From: Hoylesella marshii DSM 16973 = JCM 13450
GTDB taxonomy: Bacteria; Bacteroidota; Bacteroidia; Bacteroidales; Bacteroidaceae
NCBI RefSeq assembly: GCF_000146675.1
Contig: NZ_GL397214.1
Location: forward strand, 542,234-606,233
Direction: 5' to 3'
Length of the DNA: 64,000 nt
In this document: positions 36,909 to 46,700 of the stretch, piece after piece
How positions within the stretch are numbered: position 1 is the stretch's first letter
Layout: the number at the start of each line of letters is the position of its first letter
The notes under the pieces: model-generated
The model's database searches: none
What the model was told of the DNA's origin: nothing
Seen by the model: the letters and a program-made list of their open reading frames with translations, nothing else
Translations under genes and position numbers: made by a program

Positions 36909-37844
36909 ATGAAAGCAACCAGAAAATGCAGTTTTTGCGGCAAGTCCTTTGTAACCCGAAGCGGTATGCAAAGATATTGCAGTGAGGCTTGTCAGGCAGA
37001 AGCCAAACGAGCCAGAGTGATGCAGAAGAACAACCTCTTCAAAGTCGCCCAACCCTTGATGGAGATACAGCATCAGGAGTATCTCACCTTTTCCAAAGCA
37101 GCCATCCTCATGGGCTGTTCCCGACAGTACATTTACAAACTTGTAGCCATCGGCAAGCTGAAAGCCTCACGCATCAGCAACCGCATGGCATTCATCCGCA
37201 GAGCCGACATCGAGCAGATGTTGGAGGGCAATCCCTATCACCGCATCCTGCCCGGCAACACCTCCACACCAAGGAAATCATCTTCATCTTCCTTACCTGC
37301 CAAAAGAGAAAAAAGGGAAAAGGAAAGCGAAGAAGTGTTGGACTTCTATTCGGGCGAGGAGGTGATGTCCCTTTTTAAGGTAAAGCAGTCATGGCTTTAC
37401 ACTTCCGCCAAGCGTAACCATATCCCCATCTGCCGTATCGCAGGAAAGAACTATTACAGCAAGAAGCATATTGACGAGTTTTTCGGTGTGGCAGTTGATA
37501 TTAGCGAAATTACCGACTGGCTACTGACCGAGGAGGTGGAGGAACTGTTCGGCATGAAGCCGACCGCACTCCGTGCCTACACCTATCGCCATAAGATACC
37601 CACTAAAAGAGAGTACGGGCGTACCTATTACTCCAAATCACATTTGAACGAACTCCGCAGAACTGACCTTGTGAACGATGAACGCTACTATACCGTTGAG
37701 CAGGTGCAGCAAATCTATGGTCTTTCGTCAGCCAACATCTGCCATATCGTCAAGGTGAAGCACATCGAAAAGATAAAGGTGGGTGTGAAAAACCTGCTTT
37801 TGCGCTCAGATGTGGAGCGTGTCATGGCTGAAAGGAACAAATAA
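36909..37844 (+). CDS. Multi-HTH regulator with zinc-finger-like N-terminus
   Basis: This 311-aa protein begins with CSFCGKSFVTRSGMQRYCSE, a CxxC...C-type zinc-binding pattern. It then carries three HTH_17-like domains at about 60-95 (LTFSKAAILMGCSRQYIYKL), 140-190 and 200-250 (LTEEVEELFGMKPTALRAYT), with a fourth weaker one at the end (YTVEQVQQIYGLSSANICHI). Such chains of excisionase-type domains are found beside integrases of Bacteroides mobilizable and conjugative transposons and probably organise att-site DNA. The integrase gene follows 141 bp downstream. Confidence 0.75.
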   Translation: MKATRKCSFCGKSFVTRSGMQRYCSEACQAEAKRARVMQKNNLFKVAQPLMEIQHQEYLTFSKAAILMGCSRQYIYKLVAIGKLKASRISNRMAFIRRADIEQMLEGNPYHRILPGNTSTPRKSSSSSLPAKREKREKESEEVLDFYSGEEVMSLFKVKQSWLYTSAKRNHIPICRIAGKNYYSKKHIDEFFGVAVDISEITDWLLTEEVEELFGMKPTALRAYTYRHKIPTKREYGRTYYSKSHLNELRRTDLVNDERYYTVEQVQQIYGLSSANICHIVKVKHIEKIKVGVKNLLLRSDVERVMAERNK

Positions 37845-37864
37845 CCGTGAAAAATCGGGATTAT

Positions 37865-37929
37865 CGAAAATTATTTCAAAATGATGTATCGTGGAGGTAT
37901 TCACGGATATTTCACGTTGTTCCTTTGCC
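37865..37929 (+). repeat. About 65-bp repeat upstream of the integrase (copy 1)
   Basis: The stretch around TCGTGGAG-TATTCACGGATAT is about 75 per cent identical by eye to 57038-57103 in front of the excisionase-like gene of the cfxA unit, in the same orientation. It holds CGTG/CACG half-sites and probably serves as a shared promoter, operator or att-related site. Confidence 0.6.
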
Positions 37930-37985
37930 ATCGGAAACATGGATACAACTCCAAAATGTATACAACCAATTAAAACATAATTATT

Positions 37986-39104
37986 ATGAGTAAATGCAAA
38001 ACAGTTACCTTGCGTAAGCGCAAGATTAAGAACGGGACACAGTATTCACTATGCCTTGACTACTATCCCGGCTACCGTGACAATGTCACCATGAGAGTGA
38101 TTACACGTGAAGCCTTAGGAATTTACATCTTCGCCAAACCTGCAAACCAGCAGGAACGGGACTTCAACGCACGCATGATGAAGAAAGCGGTCATCCTGCG
38201 CAACCAGCGCTACGAAGCCATTTTCAATGAAAACAACGGCTTTTTTGACAAGACCAAGATGAAGGGCGATTTCCTTGCCTATTTCAAAGGACTGGCTGAC
38301 CGCAAGAATATCAAGTGGCAGCACGTATACAAGCATTTCCAGCGGTTCGTGAACGGCAAATGCACCTTTGAGGAGGTGGATGTGGATTTGTGCCGCAAGT
38401 TCATGGAATACCTGCTTGATGCACCCCAATCCATCCACACCAACCAAAAGCTGCACATCAACTCCGCAGCAGGCTATTGGTCAACTTTCCGTGCCGTGCT
38501 GCACACCGCCTACCGTGACAGGAAGATAAAGGAGAACCCAAACGGCTTCTTAGACCGCATCGAGTGCATTCCCACCATCAGGGAGCATTTGAGCCAAGAG
38601 GAACTGATACGGCTTGCCGAAACACCCTGTGAGGAGGAGGTCTTGAAAAAAGCTTTTCTTTTCGCCTGTCTTACGGGACTGAGAAAGAGCGACATCAGAC
38701 AGCTCACGTGGCAGCAGATACAACCATACACCAACGGCAGGATGTTCGTTACCACCCGTATGCAGAAAACCAAAGAAATAGTGCATAACCCCATCAGTGA
38801 TGAAGCCTATGGACTGCTGGGAGAACGGGGCGAGGGACTTATCTTTGAGGATTTCAAGGACAAGATGCTGCAAGGACCACTCCAACGGTGGCTCACGGCA
38901 GCAGGGATAACCAAGAAAATCACCTTTCACTGTACCCGCCACAGCTTCGGAAGCCTGCACGTGGAAATGGGAACGGACATGGCTGTCATCCAAGCCTATC
39001 TCGGACATAAGAACATTACCACCACACAAATCTATTCCAAGATAGCAGCGCAGCAGATGTGTCAGGTGGTGGACAAGATAACCTTGAAGCGCAAGGAGGC
39101 ATAA
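37986..39104 (+). CDS. Tyrosine recombinase (integrase)
   Basis: This 372-aa protein has a core-binding domain (about 100-200) and a catalytic domain with the first arginine present (LTGLRKSDIRQLTW), Lys in MQKTKEIVHN, HCTRHSFGSL and LGHKNITTTQIYSKI (Tyr nucleophile). The complete RKHRHY set contrasts with the two arginine-less recombinases at 18940-21489. With the HTH gene upstream it forms an integration module, perhaps for the cfxA-type unit or for the tet(Q) cluster that follows. Confidence 0.92.
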   Translation: MSKCKTVTLRKRKIKNGTQYSLCLDYYPGYRDNVTMRVITREALGIYIFAKPANQQERDFNARMMKKAVILRNQRYEAIFNENNGFFDKTKMKGDFLAYFKGLADRKNIKWQHVYKHFQRFVNGKCTFEEVDVDLCRKFMEYLLDAPQSIHTNQKLHINSAAGYWSTFRAVLHTAYRDRKIKENPNGFLDRIECIPTIREHLSQEELIRLAETPCEEEVLKKAFLFACLTGLRKSDIRQLTWQQIQPYTNGRMFVTTRMQKTKEIVHNPISDEAYGLLGERGEGLIFEDFKDKMLQGPLQRWLTAAGITKKITFHCTRHSFGSLHVEMGTDMAVIQAYLGHKNITTTQIYSKIAAQQMCQVVDKITLKRKEA

Positions 39105-39127
39105 ATGTCTCACATTGACAGGTATTC

Positions 39128-39167
39128 AGAGGGGCGGTTATGGCTACAAGGCTATAATCGCCCCTCT
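39128..39167 (+). terminator. Terminator after the integrase gene
   Basis: AGAGGGGCG at 39128-39136 pairs with CGCCCCTCT at 39159-39167, with further pairing inside (GTTATGGC/GCTATAAT), followed by ATGTTTTTGG. Confidence 0.7.
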
Positions 39168-39370
39168 ATGTTTTTGGCTTGATGCCACCATTTATAAGCC
39201 CCTCAGAGTATGAAACAGAGTATGATATGATGACATTTCGTGAAATACATTGAAAAAGACCTGACATTCCTTTCCAACCATATCAAGGACTTCAAAAAAG
39301 AAGATATAGCCTTCTACAAGGCTCGTATCCATAATTTCTTTCATAAATAACCCATTAAAACATTTTTCAA
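39168..39370 (+). other. Gap with a short coding remnant
   Basis: A 36-codon frame at 39240-39350 (VKYIEKDLTFLSNHIKDFKK, then EDIAFYKARIHNFFHK) looks like the C-terminal end of a lost protein; an in-frame TGA lies just before it. I do not recognise it. Otherwise nothing is seen. Confidence 0.35.
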
Positions 39371-40939
39371 ATGGCAAAGAAAAAAGACGAAAAGGACGTG
39401 CTGGTAGTCCGTGACGAGAAGACGGGCGAGATCAGCGTGGTAGCCGGGCTGAATGCAGACGACACACCCAAGCGTACCCCTGCGAAAGCTGAGAACGCGC
39501 AGAGTTTCCTGCAATTCGACCGACACGGCGACGTGCTGGACAACTTCTTCAAGAACTTCTTCCGGCAGTGCAAGGAACCCAGCCGCTTCGGTTTCTACCG
39601 CATCGCGGCAGACCAAGTGGATTCCATGCTTGGCGTGATGAAAGACCTGCTTCAGCATCCGTACCAGAACAAACAAATCCTTGCACCGCACAAAATCGAC
39701 ACCTTCCCTTATCAACAGCAGGTGCAGGAAGAGATGGCGGCACAAAAGACAGAGAAACAAGAACCTCAAAAACAGGAAAACATGGAACAACAGAAAGAAC
39801 AGCAGGAAAGCCCGCAACAGACGCAGGGCAGACAGGGCTACCAACCCATCAACGAGAGCAAAATCAACTGGCAGGAGCTGGAGGACAGATGGGGCGTGAA
39901 GCGTGACGACCTTGAAAAGTCCGGAGACCTTACGAAGATGCTCCACTACGGCAAGTCCGACTTGGTAAAGGTCAAGCCCACCTTCGGCGGCGAATCATTC
40001 GAGCTGGACGCCCGCCTCTCCTTCAAGAAGGACGGCGAGGGAAATGTCAGCCTCGTGCCGCACTTCATCCGCAAGGAGCAGAAGTTAGATGAGTACAAGG
40101 AACACAAATTCTCCGACGATGACCGGAAGAACCTGCGCGAAACGGGCAACCTCGGCAGGGTCGTGGACATTGTGGACAGGGAAACGGGCGAAATCATCCC
40201 CTCCTACATCAGCATCGACCGCAAGACGAATGAAATCACGGACATTCCGGCAAACAAGGTGCGCATCCCGGAGCGCATCGGCAAGACGGAAATCACCAAA
40301 CAGGAGCAGGACATGCTCCGCGCCGGACTGCCCGTGCGCGACAAGCTCATCGAGCGCAACGACGGCAGGAAGTTCGTCACCACCCTTCAAGTGAACGTGG
40401 AGCAGCGCGGCGTGGAGTTCGTGCCGGGAACCGGAAGGTCGCCCCGTACCGCACAGACGCAGGAAGCCAAAGGTGACACCTCGAAAAGTCAGGCGCAAGG
40501 CGGGGAAAATGCCGCACAGACCAAGAAGGAGCAACGCCGCAACACGTGGATGAACGAGGACGGCAGCATCCGCCCCATCAGCAAATGGAGCGGCGTGAAC
40601 TTCACCGACAAGCAGAAAGCCGACTACGTGGCGGGTAAAGCCGTGAAACTGGAGAACGTGACCGACAAGCAGGGCTTCCATGCCACGATGTATATCAAGT
40701 TCAACCCGGAGAAGGGCCGCCCGTACCGCTACGAAACGAACCCCGACAACGCCCAGCAGGTCGCCCCGTCCAACGAGAGCCGCACACAGGTGGCGGTGAA
40801 CAACGAGGGCAAAACCAACGAGGCGACAAAGAACCTGAAAGAGCCTTTGCAGAAAGGTCAGACCGCCCCAAAGGACGACCGCCAGCAACAGCAGCAGGAG
40901 AAGCCGAAAAAGAAGAACAACAAAGGCATGAAAATGTAA
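39371..40939 (+). CDS. DUF3945 domain protein (orf3-like), second cluster
   Basis: This 522-aa protein has the same architecture as 28440-29843: a DUF4099-like N-terminus (FLQFDRHGDVLDNFFKNFFR), a Gln-rich linker (residues 110-155), repeated DUF3945 units (GKAVKLENVTDKQGFHATMY) and the QVAVNNEGKTNEATKNLKEP tail. Codon use is clearly GC-richer than in the first cluster, so the two sets come from different element lineages. It is the first gene of the set leading to tet(Q). Confidence 0.8.
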   Translation: MAKKKDEKDVLVVRDEKTGEISVVAGLNADDTPKRTPAKAENAQSFLQFDRHGDVLDNFFKNFFRQCKEPSRFGFYRIAADQVDSMLGVMKDLLQHPYQNKQILAPHKIDTFPYQQQVQEEMAAQKTEKQEPQKQENMEQQKEQQESPQQTQGRQGYQPINESKINWQELEDRWGVKRDDLEKSGDLTKMLHYGKSDLVKVKPTFGGESFELDARLSFKKDGEGNVSLVPHFIRKEQKLDEYKEHKFSDDDRKNLRETGNLGRVVDIVDRETGEIIPSYISIDRKTNEITDIPANKVRIPERIGKTEITKQEQDMLRAGLPVRDKLIERNDGRKFVTTLQVNVEQRGVEFVPGTGRSPRTAQTQEAKGDTSKSQAQGGENAAQTKKEQRRNTWMNEDGSIRPISKWSGVNFTDKQKADYVAGKAVKLENVTDKQGFHATMYIKFNPEKGRPYRYETNPDNAQQVAPSNESRTQVAVNNEGKTNEATKNLKEPLQKGQTAPKDDRQQQQQEKPKKKNNKGMKM

Positions 40940-41000
40940 TCCCGTGTCCGCCACTGAATCCAAAATAAAATCCAAAGTATCAACAAAAAAGCAAGAAAAC

Positions 41001-43088
41001 ATGAAGACAATCATTGCAGAAAAGCCCTCCGTGGCACGTGAAATCGCCCGCATCGTGGGCGCGACAAAGAGAGAGGAAGGATATTTCGAAGGAGGCGGCT
41101 ATGCCGTGACATGGGCATTCGGACACCTCGTTCAGCTTGCCATGCCCGACGGCTACGGCGTGCGCGGATTTGTCCGTGACAACCTCCCGATTATTCCCGA
41201 CACATTCACGCTCGTCCCCCGTCAGGTCAGGACGGAGAAAGGTTACAAGCCCGACAGCGGCGTGGTGTCGCAGATAAAAGTCATCAAAAGACTGTTCGAC
41301 ACAAGCGAACAAATCATCGTGGCGACCGATGCCGGACGCGAGGGAGAGCTTATCTTCCGCTACCTCTACCACTATACGGGTTGCACCACTCCTTTCGTGC
41401 GTCTGTGGATCAGCTCGCTCACCGACAAGGCTATCCGTGAGGGACTGCGCAACCTCGAAGACGGCAGCAGGTACGACAACCTATACCTCGCCGCCAAAGC
41501 GCGGAGCGAATCCGACTGGCTCGTGGGCATCAACGGCACTCAGGCGTTATCCATAGCCGCCGGACATGGCACGTATTCGGTGGGGCGTGTGCAGACACCC
41601 ACGCTGGCGATGGTGTGTGAACGCTATTGGGAGAACCGCCGTTTTACGTCCGAAGCATTCTGGCAGCTCCATATCGCAACAGACGGTTGCGACGGCGAGG
41701 TCGTGAAACTCTCATCCTCCGAGAAATGGAAGTCGAAAGAACCGGCAACGGAGCTATATAATAAGGTAAAGGCGGCAGGCAGCGCAACGGTAACGAAAGC
41801 AGAGCGTAAGGAGAAGACGGAGGAAACTCCCTTGCTGTACGACCTGACCACGCTCCAAAAAGAAGCCAACGCCAAGCACGGCTTCACGGCGGAACAGACG
41901 CTTGAAATCGCGCAGAAGCTCTACGAGAAGAAGTTGATAACCTATCCGAGAACGGGAAGCCGCTACATCCCCGAAGACGTGTTCGCTGAAATCCCCAAGC
42001 TACTCGCCTTTATCGGCACGCAGCCCGAATGGAAAGACAAGGTGCGGGCAAAAGCCATCCCGACACGCCGTAGCGTGGATGACGGCAAGGTAACAGACCA
42101 CCATGCCCTGCTCGTCACGGGAGAGAAACCGCTCTTCCTCTCCAAAGAGGACAGCACCATTTATCAGATGATTGCCGGACGAATGATAGAGGCATTCTCC
42201 GAAAAATGCGTCAAGGACGTGACTGCTGTCACGGCAGAATGTGCCGGAGTGGAGTTCACCGTGAAAGGCAGTGTCGTGAAGCAAGCCGGATGGCGTGCCG
42301 TCTATGGCGAGGAAAAGGAGGAAACTACCATCCCCGGCTGGCAGGATGGCGACACGCTCACGCTGAAAGCCACCTCCATCACCGAAGGAAAGACCAAACC
42401 CAAGCCGCTGCATACCGAAGCCACCCTGCTCTCGGCAATGGAAACAGCGGGCAAGGAAATTGAGGACGACGCGCTGCGGCAGGCGATGAAGGACTGCGGC
42501 ATCGGCACTCCCGCCACACGAGCGTCCATCATCGAAACGCTTTTCAAGCGCGGTTACATGGAACGCTGCAAGAAGTCGCTTGTTCCCACCGAAAAGGGAC
42601 TCGCCCTCAATTCCGTGGTGAAGACGATGCGCATCGCCGATGTAGCCATGACGGGCGAATGGGAAAAGGAACTGGCACGTATCGAGCGCGGGGAACTGCC
42701 CGCCGACACTTTCCGCAAGGAGATAGAGGCGTACACACGGGAAATCACCTCCGAACTGCTCTCGTGCGACAAGCTCTTCGGCAGCCGTGATTCCGGCTGC
42801 GCGTGTCCCAAGTGCGGCACGGGCAGGATGCGGTTCTACGGCAAGGTGGTACGTTGCGACAACACGGAGTGCGGACTGCCCGTGTTCCGGCAGAAAGCGG
42901 GACGCACCCTGTCCGACGACGAAATCAAAGACCTGCTCACCGACGGGCACACCAAGCCGCTCAAAGGCTTCAAGAGCAAGCAGGGCAAGAACTTCGATGC
43001 CATAGTCGCCTTTGACGGGGAATATAACACGACGTTCGTGTTCCCGGAAAAGAAATGCAAGTCTTCCTATCCGAAAAAAAGGAAATAA
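41001..43088 (+). CDS. DNA topoisomerase III (type IA, exc-like), second cluster
   Basis: This 695-aa protein reads from the ATG at 41001 (MKTIIAEKPSVAREIARIVG); the open frame extends upstream to 40944 without homology. It has a TOPRIM domain (DAGREGELIFRY), the catalytic tyrosine in LITYPRTGSRYIP, and a C-terminal zinc ribbon (CPKCGTGRMRFYGK, then CDNTECGLP). It is paralogous to 26334-28418 and GC-rich like its neighbours. A role in excision, as shown for CTnDOT Exc, is likely by homology. Confidence 0.92.
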   Translation: MKTIIAEKPSVAREIARIVGATKREEGYFEGGGYAVTWAFGHLVQLAMPDGYGVRGFVRDNLPIIPDTFTLVPRQVRTEKGYKPDSGVVSQIKVIKRLFDTSEQIIVATDAGREGELIFRYLYHYTGCTTPFVRLWISSLTDKAIREGLRNLEDGSRYDNLYLAAKARSESDWLVGINGTQALSIAAGHGTYSVGRVQTPTLAMVCERYWENRRFTSEAFWQLHIATDGCDGEVVKLSSSEKWKSKEPATELYNKVKAAGSATVTKAERKEKTEETPLLYDLTTLQKEANAKHGFTAEQTLEIAQKLYEKKLITYPRTGSRYIPEDVFAEIPKLLAFIGTQPEWKDKVRAKAIPTRRSVDDGKVTDHHALLVTGEKPLFLSKEDSTIYQMIAGRMIEAFSEKCVKDVTAVTAECAGVEFTVKGSVVKQAGWRAVYGEEKEETTIPGWQDGDTLTLKATSITEGKTKPKPLHTEATLLSAMETAGKEIEDDALRQAMKDCGIGTPATRASIIETLFKRGYMERCKKSLVPTEKGLALNSVVKTMRIADVAMTGEWEKELARIERGELPADTFRKEIEAYTREITSELLSCDKLFGSRDSGCACPKCGTGRMRFYGKVVRCDNTECGLPVFRQKAGRTLSDDEIKDLLTDGHTKPLKGFKSKQGKNFDAIVAFDGEYNTTFVFPEKKCKSSYPKKRK

Positions 43089-43327
43089 TCACTAACTTTT
43101 GATAAGTTAGGCTGCATCTCAACAATAGAAACAAACAAGTTTTTTTCGTATTGTCTTCGATTTGCACTAACTTTGCCACTTGTTCAGAGTAATGAATTGT
43201 TCTTCGATACCGGATTACACTCATACTTTGGATTTAGTGGTGGCACTCGGAGGGATACCGAGTGCCTTTTTCTTCCTTTTTCCAATCAATTATCCCGTTA
43301 AATATCAATCCACTAAACTCCAAAGTA

Positions 43328-43780
43328 ATGAACAACAAGAAGAAAAACGAGGGTCAGACCGACTTTTCCTATTACGGTCTGTACCTGCTGGACTACCTCC
43401 GCACGAACAAGTTTGAACAGGCGACTGACACCGCTTTCATACGGGAACGGGCCGACCGTGCCGCCGAAACGTATGAAAAGGCGCGGCTCGAAGGCTATCC
43501 CGCCGATGGCGCGCAAGAGCAGGCGATGGACACGCTGCTGCGCGGGCTGCGCTATTCCCGGTACGCCATTCTCCGTGAAGTCGTGGAGAGCGAGTTTTTC
43601 GACGAAGTGCCGGAAGAGAAACAAGAAGCCTTTATTCTGAAACTCATGCCGCTTGTCGGCAACGTGTTCTCCGTCTATGACCTTTCGGACGACAACTTCG
43701 CCCTGTCTTCCGATTACGACCTGCTCTACACGGAGCTGACGGGGGCAACCGTCCTTTACATCGGGGAATATGGCGTTTAA
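43328..43780 (+). CDS. DUF1896 family protein, second cluster
   Basis: This 150-aa protein reads from the ATG at 43328 and ends in [19 protein letters not shown]. It is in the usual place between topoisomerase and helicase and overlaps the helicase start by 11 bp, so it is translationally coupled to it. Its function is unknown. The 239 bp before it (43089-43327) hold no gene; the promoter could lie around the AT-rich stretch near 43130-43180. Confidence 0.75.
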   Translation: MNNKKKNEGQTDFSYYGLYLLDYLRTNKFEQATDTAFIRERADRAAETYEKARLEGYPADGAQEQAMDTLLRGLRYSRYAILREVVESEFFDEVPEEKQEAFILKLMPLVGNVFSVYDLSDDNFALSSDYDLLYTELTGATVLYIGEYGV

Positions 43781-46700
43781 CCGCAAACAGAAACTGCGGG
43801 ACAACATCGAGGCGATACGGACGGCATTCATCCTTGACAGGGAAAACAGGACAGCGACAACCGAAGAGCGTGCCATACTTCAAAGGTACTGCGGTTTCGG
43901 CGGTCTGAAATGTATCCTCAACCCTGCAAAGGAACTGACGGATGCCGTCCGGTGGGCGAAATCCGACCTCGAACTGTTCGCCCCGACAGTGGAGTTGCAC
44001 AGGCTTATCCGTGAGAACAGCAAGGACGAAACAGAGTACAAGCGGTTTGTGGATTCGCTGAAAGCGTCCGTGCTGACCGCTTTCTACACCCCCAAAGAGA
44101 TAACCGACACCATCGCGGACGTGCTGGCAGATTACAGCGTCCGCCCCGCCCGTATGCTCGAACCGTCGGCGGGGGTTGGCGTGTTCGTGGATTCCATGCT
44201 GCGGCACAACCCCAATGCGGATGTGATGGCTTTCGAGAAGGATCTGCTCACGGGTACAATCCTGAGGCATCTCTATCCCGGCAAGAAAACGCGCACCTGC
44301 GGTTTTGAGAAAATCGAAAGACCGTTCAACAATTATTTCGACTTGGCGGTGTCCAACATTCCGTTCGGAGACATAGCCGTGTTCGACCCTGAGTTTCAGC
44401 GGAGCGACTCATTCGGCAGACGCTCCGCCCAGAAAGCCATCCACAACTATTTCTTTCTCAAAGGACTGGATGCCGTGCGTGACGGCGGTATCGTGGCGTT
44501 CATCACCTCGCAAGGGGTATTGAACAGCACCAAGACCTCCGTGCGTAACGAGCTGTTCAGTAAGGCTGATCTGGTATCCGCGATACGCCTGCCCAACAAC
44601 CTGTTCACGGACAACGCGGGGACAGAAGTGGGCAGTGACCTGATTGTCCTGCAAAAGAACCTCAGCAAGAAGGAAATGTCGCAGGACGAGCGGCTGATGA
44701 CCGTAATACAGACGGACACGAAAACCGACCTGACCGACAACGCCTATTTCATCCACCACCCGGAACGCATCGTGCATACGACGGCGAAACTTGACACCGA
44801 CCCATACGGGAAGCCCGCTATGGTCTATCTGCACGAGGGCAAGGCAGCAGGCATCGCCGGGGATTTGCACCGTATGCTCGACGAGGATTTCCATTACAGG
44901 CTCGCCATGCGTCTGTATTCGGGTTCAATCCGGCAGTCGGGAACGGAAGAAAAAGTTACCGTTCAAAAGGAGGTGGAGCGTACTGCCATAAAGATGGAAA
45001 CAACATCTTCGATGCAGGCGGTGGAAACTCCGACGGAGAAACCGCAACCCACAGAGGAAAAGCCGGAGATAGAGCCACGTCCGAAATATTCTGACGGTGT
45101 GCAGCTATCCTTGCTCGATCTCTGGGGGATGACGGAAGAAGTCAGCCAACAACCGAAAACCGCCAAAAAGAAAAAGGAGGCGAAAAAGGAAAGCTCGGCA
45201 AGGCGCGTTCTACCCAAGCCACAGGTGCATGTCACACAAAATGTTACGGCTGTGCCGACGGCTACCACCCCTAAGACTGTAACAGAGAACAAGGAGGCTA
45301 AAACGGAGAACACCGCCAAGCCTGCCGACCCGGACGACATCTATGCCACGTTGGACTGGGATACCAATCCTCCCATCAACGGCTTCTACGAGATGATGAT
45401 GGATTTGACGCCGGAACGCAGGAAGGAACTTCGGGAACTGGCAAGGCAGCATAACGAGAAACAAGCGGCGGCGGAAAAGATGGAAGTGAAAGCCGTGCCG
45501 GACACTCCCCGTGAGCAACCACGGCAGGAGGAAACACAGCCGGAAGCAGTCACCGCACCTGCCGTTACAGATACCCCACCGGAAGCGGTGGCGACCTCCC
45601 TTTTCCCCGACATCGAAGCGGAGAAGCCGAAGGAAGAAGTCGTGGACCTTTCGCCGCGTGCCTACCACCGCACGCCGGAGATGCACCTGCGCGAAGGGTC
45701 GCTGGTGGCTGACAGGGGGCGTCATAACATCGGCTACCTGAAGGACATCACGCCATACGGGGCGACATTCCAGCCGCTCGACCTGAAAGGCTACCAGAAG
45801 GAGAAGGCGTTACAGTATGTTTTACTCCGTGACGCCTACGAGCGGCTGTACCGCTATGAATCGAACCTGCATGAAGCAAATGTCCCGTGGCGAGAGCATC
45901 TAAACACCTGTTACGATGAGTTTGTCATGCGCTACGGCAACCTCAACGCCAAGCAGAACGTGAAGTTAGTGATGATGGACGCGGGCGGGCGTGACATCCT
46001 TTCGCTGGAACGGGCGGAGAACGGGAAGTTTGTCAAGGCGGACATCTTCGAGCGTCCCGTTTCCTTCTCCGTGGAGAGCCATGCCAACGTCGGCTCACCC
46101 GAAGAAGCACTGTCCGCGTCGCTCAACAAGTTCGGCACTGTCGATCTCGACTATATGCGGGAGATAACCGACAGTACGGCGGAGGATTTGCTCACAGCCC
46201 TGCAAGGGCGCATCTATTACAATCCGCTCGTAACCGGTTACGAGATTAAGGACCGCTTTATTGCCGGAAACGTGATAGAGAAAGCGGAACGCATAGAGGC
46301 TTGGATGGGCGAAAACCCCGAAAGTGAACGTATGCCGGAGGTGAAGCAGGCGTTGGAGGCTCTGAAAGATGCCGAACCGCCGCGCATCGCTTTTGAAGAC
46401 CTTGATTTCAATTTCGGGGAACGCTGGATTCCGACGGGTGTCTATGCCGCCTACATGAGCCGGCTGTTCGACACGGAGGTGAAAATCGCCTACTCTGCAA
46501 GCATGGACGAGTTTTCGGTGGCGTGCGGCTACCGCACCATGAAAATCACGGACGAGTTTCTGGTGAAGGGGTATTACCGTAACTATGACGGCATGCACCT
46601 TCTGAAACACGCCCTGCACAACACCTGTCCCGACATGATGAAGTCCATCGGCAGGGACGAGCATGGCAACGACATCAAGGTGCGCGACAGCGAGGGAATA

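Noticed and set aside
40085-41053. 322-aa minus-strand frame over the DUF3945 and topoisomerase genes
   Set aside because: Antisense to two conserved genes; the Leu/Val/Arg-rich sequence is typical of a shadow frame.
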